Source: Microbacterium yannicii
GTDB lineage: Bacteria; Actinomycetota; Actinomycetes; Actinomycetales; Microbacteriaceae
Reading direction: 5' to 3'
Assembly (NCBI RefSeq): GCF_024055635.1
Contig: NZ_JAMXMB010000005.1
Coordinates: forward strand, 1-44,536
DNA: 44,536 nucleotides
Positions 1 to 8,713 of the stretch are shown piece after piece (position 1 is the first letter of the stretch; each line of letters begins with the position of its first letter). The notes under the pieces are model-generated. The model was given only the letters and a program-made list of their open reading frames with translations, was not told where the DNA came from and ran no database searches. Both the position numbers and the translations under genes were made by a program.

Positions 1-1685
1 ACCGACTCGCGGCGCGCGCGGGCCGCAGCGACGAGCTCCGTCGCGACGAGCAGGAGATTCTGGTCCTCGTAGTCGTGCTCCGTGACGGGAACGCGGCGCT
101 GCGCCTGCCATGCCGCGAGGACGGTTGCCGCGCGCCGCAGTCCTTCCTCGTCGCGCACGAGACCCGCCCGCTCCCACATCAGCTCCTGCAGCGCCGCGCG
201 GCTGAACGCGGGCGCCTCGTTCGCCGCGTCGTCCCCGGACTCCGCAGTCACGAATTGCGGTCGAACCCCGTCTGGCGGCGCACTTCGTGACGGCGGAGCA
301 GACGACCCCCGCCGCTCAGTGGTCAGGATCCGTGGCTCGAGGGCGGGCGTGGTCGCAGATTCCCACTGCGGAGCAGAGGCGGGTTGGGGCCAGGAAGAGG
401 ATGCCGCATCGGCCGCGATCGCGTCGCCCGCGCGGGCGCCGAACACCGCGCCCTCGAGCAGCGAGTTCGAGGCAAGGCGGTTGGCGCCGTGCACGCCGGT
501 GCGGGCGACCTCGCCGACCCCGTACAGCCCGGGCAGCGTGGTGCGGCCGAACAGGTCGGTCGAGACGCCGCCCATCAGGTAGTGCGCGGCCGGTGTGACC
601 GGGATCGGCTCGCGCGCCCAGTCGAGGCCGCGCTCGCGGACGGCGGCGTCGATCGTCGGGAAGCGTCGGCCGAGGAACGCCGCGCGCTCGCCGGCATCCG
701 ACGAGTGGATGTGCGTCGCGTCGAGGAGCACCGGGCGCCCGCCCTGGGCGTCCATCTGCCGTGCGATCGCCCGGGCGACGACGTCGCGGGGCGCCAGCTC
801 TCCGTCGGGGTGCATGTCGAAGACGAACCGGCGGCCGTTCTCGTCGACCAGGGTGGCGCCCTCGCCGCGCACAGCCTCCGACACCAGGAAGGACTTTCCC
901 ACCGCCATCCCGGCGGCGTCAGCCTTGCCTTCCAACCCGGCGGCGTCAGCCTTGCCTTCCAGCACCGTGGGGTGGAACTGGAAGAACTCGAGATCCGCGA
1001 CGGCCGCCCCGGCGCGGATCGCCGCGGCGATGCCGTCGCCCGTCGCGACCTCGGGGTTGGTGGAGTGCGCGTACAGCTCGCCCGCGCCGCCGGTGGCCAG
1101 CACGATCGCGTCGGCGTGGACGGTCTCGCGGCGGCCGGGCGCGGCATCCGTCTCACCGACGAGCAGTTCCACCCCGGTGACGCGGCCGTCCGCGACGACC
1201 AGGTCGATGAGGAACGCGTGCTCGATCACGGTCACGGCGCTGGCGCGCAGCCGCGCGACGAGCGCCTTCTCGATCGCCGTGCCGGTGGCGTCGCCACCCG
1301 CATGCAGGATGCGCGGGTATGAGTGTGCCGCCTCGAGACCTTTGACGAATCCGCCGCTCTCGTCGCGGTCGAACGCCACCCCGAGCGCGATGAGCTCGCG
1401 GATCCGCTGCGGCCCCTCGTCGACGAGCACACGCACCGCGGCGGGATCGCTGAGTCCCGCGCCTGCCACGAGGGTGTCGTGGACGTGGTCGTCCACCCGG
1501 TCGTCTTCGAACATGACACCGGCGATCCCGCCCTGGGCGTAGCGGGTGTTCGCGTGCTCCAGGACGTCCTTGGTCACGAGGGTGACGAGGCAGCCGCGCT
1601 CGACGGCGTGGAGGGCCGTCAGCAGCCCCGCGATGCCCGAGCCGATGACGACGGCGCGGGGTGCGGCATCCGTCGGCACGGTCAT
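1..1685 (-). CDS. nadB: L-aspartate oxidase NadB (3' end outside window)
   Basis: Flavoprotein that oxidises L-aspartate to iminoaspartate, the first step of de novo NAD synthesis; cytoplasmic. The reading frame stays open from the ATG at 1685 to the window edge (561 residues visible). The N-terminal FAD-binding GSGIAG is at residues 15-20; family motifs HPTVL, LVSEAVRGEGA and ANRLASNSLLEG follow. The start overlaps the nadA stop (ATGA at 1682-1685), so translation is probably coupled. Two oddities: a 9-residue segment LEGKADAAG is present twice in tandem (residues 242-259), and a low-complexity Ser/Pro-rich linker precedes the C-terminal helical domain. E. coli NadB is 540 residues, so most of the protein is visible and only the C-terminus is missing. 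nadC probably follows outside the window (inference). Confidence 0.93.
   Translation of the reverse strand, partial: MTVPTDAAPRAVVIGSGIAGLLTALHAVERGCLVTLVTKDVLEHANTRYAQGGIAGVMFEDDRVDDHVHDTLVAGAGLSDPAAVRVLVDEGPQRIRELIALGVAFDRDESGGFVKGLEAAHSYPRILHAGGDATGTAIEKALVARLRASAVTVIEHAFLIDLVVADGRVTGVELLVGETDAAPGRRETVHADAIVLATGGAGELYAHSTNPEVATGDGIAAAIRAGAAVADLEFFQFHPTVLEGKADAAGLEGKADAAGMAVGKSFLVSEAVRGEGATLVDENGRRFVFDMHPDGELAPRDVVARAIARQMDAQGGRPVLLDATHIHSSDAGERAAFLGRRFPTIDAAVRERGLDWAREPIPVTPAAHYLMGGVSTDLFGRTTLPGLYGVGEVARTGVHGANRLASNSLLEGAVFGARAGDAIAADAASSSWPQPASAPQWESATTPALEPRILTTERRGSSAPPSRSAPPDGVRPQFVTAESGDDAANEAPAFSRAALQELMWERAGLVRDEEGLRRAATVLAAWQAQRRVPVTEHDYEDQNLLLVATELVAAARARRES
909..962 (-). repeat. 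27-bp in-frame tandem duplication inside nadB
   Basis: Units 909-935 and 936-962 differ at one base (last position A versus G). Both encode LEGKADAAG. The duplication sits between the conserved HPTVL and LVSEAVRG blocks, where relatives carry a short variable loop. Confidence 0.95.
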
Positions 1686-3034
1686 GACGCGTTCTCCCAC
1701 GCGGCCGGGGGCGCCGCCGGGGGCTTTGCCGCCAGCATCCGCTCCAATGCCAGGCGTGCCGGGTCGGCGACGTCCTGCGGCACGGTGATGCGGTTGCGCA
1801 CCTCGCCGTCGGCGAGTCCCTCGAGCACCCACGCCAGGTACCCCGGGTGGATGCGGTACATCGTCGAGCACGGGCACACCACCGGGTCGAGGCAGAAGAT
1901 CTCGTGCTGCGGGTACTGCGCGGCGAGCCGCTGCACGAGGTTGACCTCGGTGCCGATCGCGAACGTGGTGGGCTCGGTCGCGGCTTCGATCGCCTTGCGG
2001 ATGTAGTCCGTCGAACCTGACTCGTCGGCCGCGTCCACGACGTCCATCGGGCACTCGGGGTGCACGATGACGCGCACGCCGGGGTGCTCGGCGCGCGCCT
2101 TCTCGATCTGCTCGACAGAGAAGCGTCGGTGCACCGAGCAGAAGCCGTGCCAGAGGATGACGCGCGCATCCTCGATGGCGTCGACGGATGCCCCGCCCAG
2201 CGGCTTGCGCGGATTCCACATCGGCATCTGCTCGAGGGGCACGCCCATCGCCTTCGCGGTGTTGCGGCCCAGGTGCTGGTCGGGGAAGAAGAGCACGCGG
2301 CGGCCGCGCTGGAACGCCCACTCGAGCACGGTCCGCGCGTTCGACGACGTGCAGACGATGCCGCCGTGGCGACCGACGAAGCCCTTGATCGCCGCCGAGG
2401 AGTTCATGTACGTGACCGGGATCACCGGCACGAGGCCGTCCGCGTCGACGGCGTCCATGTCGCCGTAGACCTCGGCGAGCTGCTCCCAGCAGTCCTCGAC
2501 CTGGTCGATGTCGGCCATGTCGGCCATCGAGCAGCCGGCGGCGAGGTTCGGCAGGATCACGGCCTGCTCGGGACGCGACAGCAGATCGGCGGTCTCGGCC
2601 ATGAAGTGGACGCCGCAGAACACGATGGCCTCGGCATCCGGGTGCTCCAGCGCCGCGTTCGCGAGCTGGAACGAGTCGCCGACGTAGTCGGCGTGCACGA
2701 CGACCTCTTCGCGCTGGTAGAAGTGGCCGAGCACCACGACCCTGTCGCCGAGCGTCGCCTTGGCGATGCGGATGCGTTCGGCGAGCTCGGGCTCGGACGC
2801 CTCGCGGTACTCGCGAGGCAGCTCGCCCTGGCGTGGTGAGCCCGTCGGGATGACGTCGCCCATCGACGAGCCCGGACCGTACCCGGGGCGCGTGTCGAAG
2901 TCCCACGGGCCGGCGGCGAGGTCGGTGTTGCAGGTCTCGCCGGTCGATGCGCCCGCGATGATCGCCTGGATCGCGTGATCCACGGATGCATCGAGCTCGG
3001 GTCGAGGGCTGAGGGTGATGTTGACGGCAGGCAT
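1682..3034 (-). CDS. nadA: Quinolinate synthase NadA
   Basis: Iron-sulfur enzyme condensing iminoaspartate with dihydroxyacetone phosphate to quinolinate, the second step of de novo NAD synthesis. 450 residues from the ATG at 3034, preceded by a GGAG-type ribosome site. Visible family motifs are CGVHFMAE (Cys140), GCSMADMAD (Cys168), YMNSSAAIKG, CTSSNA, FPDQHLG, HPECP, GTEVNLV and CLDPVVCPCSTMY. The Cys140 motif and the later CTSSNA and DPVVCP regions provide candidate [4Fe-4S] ligands. An open frame extends upstream to 3607, but that stretch overlaps the regulator gene on the same strand and lacks NadA similarity. The stop overlaps the nadB start by 4 bp, and the gene lies 23 bp after the nrtR-like gene, so the three probably form one operon. 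Confidence 0.95.
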   Translation of the reverse strand: MPAVNITLSPRPELDASVDHAIQAIIAGASTGETCNTDLAAGPWDFDTRPGYGPGSSMGDVIPTGSPRQGELPREYREASEPELAERIRIAKATLGDRVVVLGHFYQREEVVVHADYVGDSFQLANAALEHPDAEAIVFCGVHFMAETADLLSRPEQAVILPNLAAGCSMADMADIDQVEDCWEQLAEVYGDMDAVDADGLVPVIPVTYMNSSAAIKGFVGRHGGIVCTSSNARTVLEWAFQRGRRVLFFPDQHLGRNTAKAMGVPLEQMPMWNPRKPLGGASVDAIEDARVILWHGFCSVHRRFSVEQIEKARAEHPGVRVIVHPECPMDVVDAADESGSTDYIRKAIEAATEPTTFAIGTEVNLVQRLAAQYPQHEIFCLDPVVCPCSTMYRIHPGYLAWVLEGLADGEVRNRITVPQDVADPARLALERMLAAKPPAAPPAAWENAS

Positions 3035-3057
3035 GTCGGGCGCTCCGTTCGGATGGG

Positions 3058-3762
3058 TCAGTCGCGGGCGTCGAGCGGGCCGCGGTCGGCGAGCTCGACG
3101 TGCTGGTTGTAGCGGTACAGGCGCGCCGGGCGGTGGCTGCCGGTGCGGAAGCGGTCGGTGGGGATGAGGGTGCCGGAGTTCTCGACCTGCCGACGGAAGT
3201 TGGCGGGGTCGAGCCGCCGACCGAGGATGGCCTCGTACACCTCTCGCAGATCCGCCAGCGTGAACTCGTCGGCGAGCAGGCCGTGGGCGATGCGGCTGTA
3301 GCCGACCTTGTTGCGCAGGCGCCACAGCGCATATTCGACGATCTCGTTGTGATCGAAGGCCAGTCGGGGGAGGGACGCGGCATCGAACCACGAGACGTTC
3401 TCGACGGTGCTGTCGGTGATCTCGTCGGCGCGCAACAGGGCCCAGTACACGATCGAGACGACACGGGTGGGGGAGCGATCGACGGCGCCGAAGGCGTACA
3501 GCTGCTCCAGATAGCTCGGGGCGAGTCCCGTCGTCTCGCCGAGGGTGCGGGATGCCGCGGCCGCGAGGCCTTCCGTCGCGTCGAGCCAGCCACCGGGCAG
3601 CGCCCACTGTCCCTCGTGCGGATCACGCGTTCGTCGCACGAGCGGGAGCACCACCTGCACGGCGTCGCTGCCGGGGAGGCGTCGCAGCGTGAAGATCACG
3701 GTGGACACCGCCACGCGGATCGCGTCGGCGGGGGAGGGGACTTCGGGAGCTGTTCTGGTCAT
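3058..3762 (-). CDS. NrtR-type NAD regulator (degenerate Nudix plus winged helix)
   Basis: Predicted transcriptional regulator of NAD synthesis. 234 residues from the ATG at 3762: an N-terminal Nudix-like domain (about 20-150) and a C-terminal winged-helix region. The Nudix box reads G-x5-E-x7-RTLGETTGL, so the catalytic REUXEE positions are not kept; this is typical of NrtR proteins, which bind ADP-ribose-type ligands rather than hydrolyse them (family knowledge). It directly precedes nadA-nadB on the same strand, the usual NrtR context in actinobacteria. An in-frame ATG at 3789 would add nine residues. I favour 3762 because a possible -35 (ATGACA) and -10 (TAGAGT, minus strand of 3767-3772) place transcription close to that codon. 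A plain Nudix hydrolase is the alternative. Confidence 0.82.
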   Translation of the reverse strand: MTRTAPEVPSPADAIRVAVSTVIFTLRRLPGSDAVQVVLPLVRRTRDPHEGQWALPGGWLDATEGLAAAASRTLGETTGLAPSYLEQLYAFGAVDRSPTRVVSIVYWALLRADEITDSTVENVSWFDAASLPRLAFDHNEIVEYALWRLRNKVGYSRIAHGLLADEFTLADLREVYEAILGRRLDPANFRRQVENSGTLIPTDRFRTGSHRPARLYRYNQHVELADRGPLDARD

Positions 3763-3800
3763 AGTGACTCTAACTGTCGATTCGATCATAGTGTCATGAC
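3760..3800 (-). promoter_or_regulatory. Candidate promoter/operator of the nrtR-nadAB operon
   Basis: On the minus strand a TAGAGT box (3767-3772) lies 4 nt before the chosen start. A -35-like ATGACA lies about 19 nt further upstream, inside the perfect 8-bp palindrome GTCATGAC (3793-3800). CATAGTG also occurs twice in the same orientation. This is a plausible autoregulatory site, but I cannot match it confidently to an NrtR consensus. Confidence 0.35.
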
Positions 3801-3910
3801 GACCAGAAGCCAAACCGCAGTCGTAACCTCGCGCGTCCGCCCGCATTCCGGACCAACCGTTGTGAAGACGTGACGTACCGGCGGCCCGGGAGGGGTGCGA
3901 AGTGGTGCGG

Positions 3911-3956
3911 TGTTTGTTAGGTTTACGTTCAAACATTTGTTAGGACTCAGTACTAA
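3911..3956 (+). promoter_or_regulatory. Candidate operator/promoter upstream of first ABC importer
   Basis: AT-rich island in a GC-rich background. TGTTTG (3911-3916) and CAAACA (3930-3935) form an inverted repeat with a 13-bp spacer, and TTTGTTAGG is directly repeated at 3913-3921 and 3936-3944. A weak -35/-10 pair, TTCAAA (3928) and TACTAA (3951), has a 17-bp spacer. The layout suggests a repressor-controlled promoter for the substrate-binding protein gene 62 bp downstream. Confidence 0.4.
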
Positions 3957-4017
3957 TGAATGCCCCGGGTGCCCTCGCACTCCTCCCTGCAATGTCGCAC
4001 GAGAGAAAGAACCAACG

Positions 4018-5694
4018 ATGATTCGAAACGCGAAGCGCCGAGCGGCGCTCATCGCCGTGGCCGGGACAGCGATCCTCGGCATCGGCCTGTCGGGCTGCGC
4101 CGGTGGTGGCGGCGACGACAGCGGTGAGTCCGACGGACGCACCCTCCGGGTCTGGGCGGGCAGCCAGACGCCGATCGAGGCCAACTTCAACCCGTTCTCG
4201 CCGAGTGTGCTGCACGCTGCGCTCGGCCCGATCTACGAGCCGCTGTTCTTCTACAACAAGACGGCCGACGAGGCGCCCGAGCCCATGCTGGGCGAGAGCT
4301 TCGAGTACAACGAGGACGGCACCGTCATCACGGTGAAGCTCAAGGACGGCGTGAAGTGGAACGACGGTGAGGACTTCACCGCCGAGGATGCCGCGTTCAC
4401 GTTCAACTACGAGCCGAACCACCGCGACGGTCTCATCTCGGCGGAGGCGACGGATGACAGCACCGTCGTGCTCACCTACGAGACGCCGCAGTTCACCAAC
4501 GAGTTCCAGATCCTCGGCACCACGTGGATGCTGCCCGAGCACATCTGGTCCGAGGTCGACGACTACACCACGTTCACCGACGAGGAGCCGGTCGGCACGG
4601 GACCGTACGTGGTCGACAAGGTGACGGATGCCTCGTACAGCGTCGTCGCGAACGACGAGTTCCGCGACGAGGGCGTGCCCGCGATCAAGAAGGTGCAGTA
4701 CATCGGCATCGACGCCAACCAGTCGGCGCAGGACCTGCTGACCGCCGGCGAGCTCGACTGGACCGGGATGTTCGTGCCGAACCCCGACTCGGTCACGTCC
4801 AACGGTGTCATCAGCATGCTGAACACGCCGCAGGACCCGACGGTGCTGTACACCTGCTCCAACGCCGAGCTCGGCTGCACCGGCCCGCAGACCGACGTGG
4901 CAGTCCGCCAGGCCCTCAACGTCGCGATCGACCGCGCCACGATCAAAGAGAAGGCGTTCGTCGGCCTGACCGGCGACATCTCGCCCACGTTCGCCCTGCT
5001 GCCGCGCGACCAGAAGTGGGTCGCCGACCTCGCGAACGAGGTCAGCCCGCAGTCGCCCGACGCCGCGGCCGCCGGTGAGATCCTCGAGGCCGCGGGCTAC
5101 GCGAAGGGCGGCGACGGCTTCTACGCGAAGGACGGCGCGCCGCTCGAGCTCAGCCTCGTCTCGGTCGACGGCTGGACCGACTACAACGACGCCGCGAAGC
5201 TCATCGCCGAGCAGGCGGCGGAGGCCGGCATCAAGGTCAACGCATCGACGGTGCAATGGCAGGAGTTCTCGGACGCCCGCCAGACCGGTCAGTACCAGCT
5301 CATCATGGGCGGCGTCATCGGCACCTCGGTCGCCGACCCGTTCCAGATCTACAAGGACTGGTTCACCGGGGAGTCGACCTCGCAGGTCGGCGAGGAGGTC
5401 CCGACCGGGCGCTGGAACTTCAGCCGCTACGACAACGCCGTCGTGAACGAGGCCGTCGCCGCGGCGGCCGCCACGAACGACGAGGCCGTCAAGCAGGAGG
5501 CGTACGCCGCGGTGCAGGCCGAGATCGTGCGCGACCTGCCGTACATCCCGCTGGTCATCAACGCCACGCAGACGTTCTTCAACACGAAGGACTTCACGGG
5601 CTGGCCGACCGAGGAGGACCTGTACGCCTTCCCGCCCGCATGGGGCTCGGTCGCGTCCGGCTACGTCCTCCAGCACCTGGAGCCGGTCAAGTAA
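4018..5694 (+). CDS. ABC importer substrate-binding lipoprotein (family 5)
   Basis: Extracytoplasmic solute-binding lipoprotein of the DppA/OppA family (SBP family 5), 558 residues. The signal peptide ends in the lipobox LSGC with Cys27 as lipidation site, followed by a Gly/Asp-rich linker. The start at 4018 follows a purine-rich AGAGAAAGA. The fold hallmarks include YEPLFFYN near the N-terminus, LKDGVKWNDG, and a C-terminal DLPYIPLVI. The NFNPF motif close to the mature N-terminus also occurs in family-5 binding proteins for oligosaccharides, so the ligand may be a sugar oligomer rather than a peptide; the sequence alone does not decide. It heads a five-gene operon with two permeases and two ATPases. 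Confidence 0.9.
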   Translation: MIRNAKRRAALIAVAGTAILGIGLSGCAGGGGDDSGESDGRTLRVWAGSQTPIEANFNPFSPSVLHAALGPIYEPLFFYNKTADEAPEPMLGESFEYNEDGTVITVKLKDGVKWNDGEDFTAEDAAFTFNYEPNHRDGLISAEATDDSTVVLTYETPQFTNEFQILGTTWMLPEHIWSEVDDYTTFTDEEPVGTGPYVVDKVTDASYSVVANDEFRDEGVPAIKKVQYIGIDANQSAQDLLTAGELDWTGMFVPNPDSVTSNGVISMLNTPQDPTVLYTCSNAELGCTGPQTDVAVRQALNVAIDRATIKEKAFVGLTGDISPTFALLPRDQKWVADLANEVSPQSPDAAAAGEILEAAGYAKGGDGFYAKDGAPLELSLVSVDGWTDYNDAAKLIAEQAAEAGIKVNASTVQWQEFSDARQTGQYQLIMGGVIGTSVADPFQIYKDWFTGESTSQVGEEVPTGRWNFSRYDNAVVNEAVAAAAATNDEAVKQEAYAAVQAEIVRDLPYIPLVINATQTFFNTKDFTGWPTEEDLYAFPPAWGSVASGYVLQHLEPVK

Positions 5695-5737
5695 TGCGGA
5701 ACCGGGCAGAGGCCGCGGCACGGAGGAGCAGGCCGCA

Positions 5738-6733
5738 ATGAAGTTCTATGCGCGGCGGATCGCGTTCTATGTGGTGACACTGTGGGCGACGATCTCCCTC
5801 AACTTCCTCCTGCCGAGGCTTCTGCCCGGTGACCCCGCCGACATCCTCCTCGCGAAGATGCAGCGGGCGGGCGGCGAGCTCAACGAGACCACCGTCCGCA
5901 ACATCAAGGCCCTGCTCGGTGGCGACTCGTCGTCGATGTGGGAGCAGTACGTCGCGTACTGGGGCCGGATGCTCCAGGGGGACCTGGGCGTGTCGGTCAC
6001 GAAGTACCCGACGCCGGTGACCGAGCTCATCGCCGCGGCACTGCCGTGGACGGTCATCCTGGTGGGCATCGCCACCGTCATCTCGTTCGTGCTCGGCGTC
6101 GGCATCGGCGCCTGGGTGGGCTGGAGACGGGGCACCTGGGTCGATCACCTCGTGCCCTTCACGACGGTGCTGCAGTCCATCCCGTACTTCTGGCTCGCAC
6201 TCGTGCTGGTCGCCATCTTCTCGGTGGCGCTCGGCGTCTTCCCGATCTTCGGCGGCTACGACGTGTGGGCGTTCCCGGACGGCCCGGAGTGGAGCTGGGA
6301 CTTCATCGGCAGCGCGATCTACCACGGGTTCCTCCCGGCCCTCACGATCGTGCTGAGCTCGATCGGCGGGTGGCTGCTCGGCATGCGCAACATGATGGTC
6401 TCGACCGTGTCGGAGGACTACATCGTCACGGCCGAGGCCAAGGGGCTGAAGCCGATGCGCATCCTCCGCACCTATGCGACGCGCAACGCGGCGATCCCCT
6501 CCATCGCGGGCTTCAGCATCTCGCTCGGTTTCGTCGTGGCCGGCTCGATCGTGATGGAGCAGGTGTTCACCTACCCCGGCATCGGCAAGCTCATGATCCA
6601 GTCGGTGCAGAACAGCGACTACGCGCTCATGCAGGGCGTGTTCCTCGTGATCACGGTCGCGGTGCTCGCCGCGAACTTCATCATGGACATCGTCTACGGA
6701 TTCATCGACCCGAGAGCGCGTCACAATGTCTGA
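5738..6733 (+). CDS. ABC importer permease, DppB-like
   Basis: 331-residue inner-membrane permease of the peptide/nickel importer family. RBS GGAGGAG lies about 10 nt before the ATG at 5738. The first membrane helix is at the N-terminus (IAFYVVTLWATISLNFLLP), followed by the LLPGDPAD motif typical of DppB proteins. The ATPase-contacting EAA-type loop is near residues 220-240 (SEDYIVTAEAKGLKPMRIL). The last helix ends in FIDPRAR, the usual C-terminal signature. It overlaps the next permease by 8 bp. Confidence 0.92.
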   Translation: MKFYARRIAFYVVTLWATISLNFLLPRLLPGDPADILLAKMQRAGGELNETTVRNIKALLGGDSSSMWEQYVAYWGRMLQGDLGVSVTKYPTPVTELIAAALPWTVILVGIATVISFVLGVGIGAWVGWRRGTWVDHLVPFTTVLQSIPYFWLALVLVAIFSVALGVFPIFGGYDVWAFPDGPEWSWDFIGSAIYHGFLPALTIVLSSIGGWLLGMRNMMVSTVSEDYIVTAEAKGLKPMRILRTYATRNAAIPSIAGFSISLGFVVAGSIVMEQVFTYPGIGKLMIQSVQNSDYALMQGVFLVITVAVLAANFIMDIVYGFIDPRARHNV

Positions 6734-7817
6734 GAGGGTCGAAGTGACAGAACCGTCGATCAGCGACCTCGAGAGCGCCCCTGAGACGCTCTCCGACCGC
6801 ACCATCGACCCCGCCATCGTCGCCCCGGGTGCGCTGATGACCCCGCCCGTCGACGCCGAGGTCGTCGCGGCACGGGACGAAGCGTCCGCCGCTCGCCGCG
6901 GCATCCGTCAGCTCCTGCCGCGGATGTCGCTCAAGCTCGCGCTCGGCCTCATCATCGTCGGCGGGATCGTGCTGTTCGGGATCCTCGGGCCGCTGTTCTG
7001 CCAGGACCCGATGGATTCCGACAACCCGGCGCTCTCACCTCCGAGCCCGGAGCATCTCCTCGGCACCACGAAGCTGGGCTACGACGTCCTCGCCCAGCTC
7101 GCGTGGGGGACCCGAGGCTCCCTCATGGTCGGCATGACCGCGGGTCTCATCGCCCTGGTGCTGTCCATCGTCTTCGGCATCATCGCGGGCTACAAAGGCG
7201 GCTGGTGGGACGAGATCCTGTCCCTCTTCACGAACATCATGCTCGTCATCCCGGGACTGCCGCTGGTGATGGTGATCGCCACCTATATCCCGGGACGCAG
7301 TTGGATGCTGGTGGCCCTGGTGCTCGGGATCACGGGGTGGGCGGGTTCGGCGGTGGTCCTGCGGGCGCAGGCGCGCTCGCTGCGGTCGCGCGACTACGTC
7401 GCTGCCAGCCGGGTGGCGGGAGAGCGGACGACGCGCATCATCCGCGTAGAGATCCTCCCCAACCTGCTGCCGCTCCTCGCCGCACAGTTCCTCTTCGCGA
7501 TCATCTTCGCCATCCTGGGCGAGGCGGGGCTCTCTTACCTCGGTCTGGGACCCACCGGGTCGATCACGTGGGGCACGATGCTCAACGACGCGCAGACGGG
7601 TCAGGCCCTCGGCACCGGCGCCTGGTGGTGGTTCGTTCCGCCCGGGCTCATGATCGCGCTCCTGGGCGCCGGCCTGTCGCTGATCAACTTCTCCATCGAC
7701 GAGATCATCAACCCCAAGCTGCGTCTCGCACCCGAGAACGCGCGCCGCGTGCGCAAGGCCAAGCGCGCTGGCCGCGGCGTCGAGTCGAGCCGCGTCCTGA
7801 ACGGAGCCGAAGCATGA
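6726..7817 (+). CDS. ABC importer permease, DppC-like
   Basis: 363-residue second permease of the importer. A long hydrophilic N-terminus (about 65 residues) precedes the first helix (LALGLIIVGGIVLFGILGPL). The EAA-type loop RDYVAASRVAGERTTRII and the block EAGLSYLGLG are characteristic of DppC proteins. The start at 6726 overlaps the end of the preceding permease gene; a GTG start at 6744 is possible. The stop overlaps the following ATPase start as ATGA. Confidence 0.92.
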   Translation: MSERVEVTEPSISDLESAPETLSDRTIDPAIVAPGALMTPPVDAEVVAARDEASAARRGIRQLLPRMSLKLALGLIIVGGIVLFGILGPLFCQDPMDSDNPALSPPSPEHLLGTTKLGYDVLAQLAWGTRGSLMVGMTAGLIALVLSIVFGIIAGYKGGWWDEILSLFTNIMLVIPGLPLVMVIATYIPGRSWMLVALVLGITGWAGSAVVLRAQARSLRSRDYVAASRVAGERTTRIIRVEILPNLLPLLAAQFLFAIIFAILGEAGLSYLGLGPTGSITWGTMLNDAQTGQALGTGAWWWFVPPGLMIALLGAGLSLINFSIDEIINPKLRLAPENARRVRKAKRAGRGVESSRVLNGAEA

Positions 7818-8713
7818 ACGGCGACGCCGTCCTGACCACGAGGAACGTGTCGATCGAGTACGAGGTCGATCCGCCGGTCAAGGCCGTCCGCGACGTGTCG
7901 CTCACCTTGCACCGGGGCGAGATCCTGGGCCTCGCGGGCGAATCCGGCTGCGGCAAGTCCACGCTCGCGTACGGGATCAACCGGCTGCTCAAGCCTCCGG
8001 CGCTGATGACCTCCGGCGAGATCGTGTTGCACGACCGCTCCGGCGAGGACATCGACGTCGTGGGCCTCGCGGACGAGGAGCTGCGGCGCTTCCGATGGGA
8101 CAAGGTCTCGATGGTGTTCCAGGGCGCGATGAACTCGCTGAACCCGGTCATCAACGTCCGCGCCCAGCTCTTCGACGTGTTCACGACGCATCGGCCGGAG
8201 ATGTCAAAGCGCGAGAAGCAGCAGCGCTGTGAGGAGCTCCTGGAGCTCGTGGGCGTGGACCCGAGCCGCCTGTCGAGCTTCCCCCATGAGCTGTCCGGCG
8301 GTATGCGCCAGCGCGTCATGATCGCGATGGCGCTGGCCCTCGACCCCCAGGTCATGATCATGGACGAGCCCACCACCGCGCTCGACGTGGTCGTGCAGCG
8401 CGGCATCATCCGCGAGATCATGCGCCTGCGGGAACGGCTCGGGTTCGCCGTGATCTTCATCACGCACGACCTGCCGATGCTGATCGAGATCAGCGACCGC
8501 ATCGCCGTCATGCTGCAGGGCGAGATCGTGGAACTCGGCACCGCGTCCGGGATCTACCGCGATCCGCAGCACGAGTACACCAGGAAGCTGCTGTCGAGCT
8601 TCCCGAGCCTGCGCGGCGACAGGGGCGACTTCGTGCGCACCGGCACGCACCCCGTTTCGGCGACGCCGGCCCCGGCGGCCGGCGCCGTCCCGCTCGAAGA
8701 AGGAGCCGCATGA
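7814..8713 (+). CDS. ABC importer ATPase, DppD-like
   Basis: 299-residue cytoplasmic ATPase that powers the importer. Walker A GESGCGKST lies near residues 42-50, the signature LSGGMRQR at 160-167, Walker B VMIMDEPT at 180-187, and the switch histidine in FITHDLP. The Q-loop reads FQGAMNSLNP, a variant seen in family members associated with oligosaccharide-type transporters, which weakly supports a sugar substrate. The start codon overlaps the preceding stop by 4 bp, and the stop overlaps the next start by 4 bp. Confidence 0.92.
   Translation: MNGDAVLTTRNVSIEYEVDPPVKAVRDVSLTLHRGEILGLAGESGCGKSTLAYGINRLLKPPALMTSGEIVLHDRSGEDIDVVGLADEELRRFRWDKVSMVFQGAMNSLNPVINVRAQLFDVFTTHRPEMSKREKQQRCEELLELVGVDPSRLSSFPHELSGGMRQRVMIAMALALDPQVMIMDEPTTALDVVVQRGIIREIMRLRERLGFAVIFITHDLPMLIEISDRIAVMLQGEIVELGTASGIYRDPQHEYTRKLLSSFPSLRGDRGDFVRTGTHPVSATPAPAAGAVPLEEGAA

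Noticed and set aside
384..1542. Long plus-strand open frames opposite nadB
   Set aside because: They are Arg/Ala-rich antisense shadows of a clear nadB frame, without family motifs; GC-rich DNA produces such frames routinely.
3035..3607. N-terminal extension of NadA
   Set aside because: The open frame continues upstream, but it overlaps the regulator gene on the same strand and contains no NadA-like sequence; the start at 3034 has its own ribosome site.
3940..5721. 593-codon minus-strand open frame opposite the first binding protein
   Set aside because: Composition is Arg/Val/Leu/Asp biased with no signal or domain, whereas the plus strand gives a typical lipoprotein.
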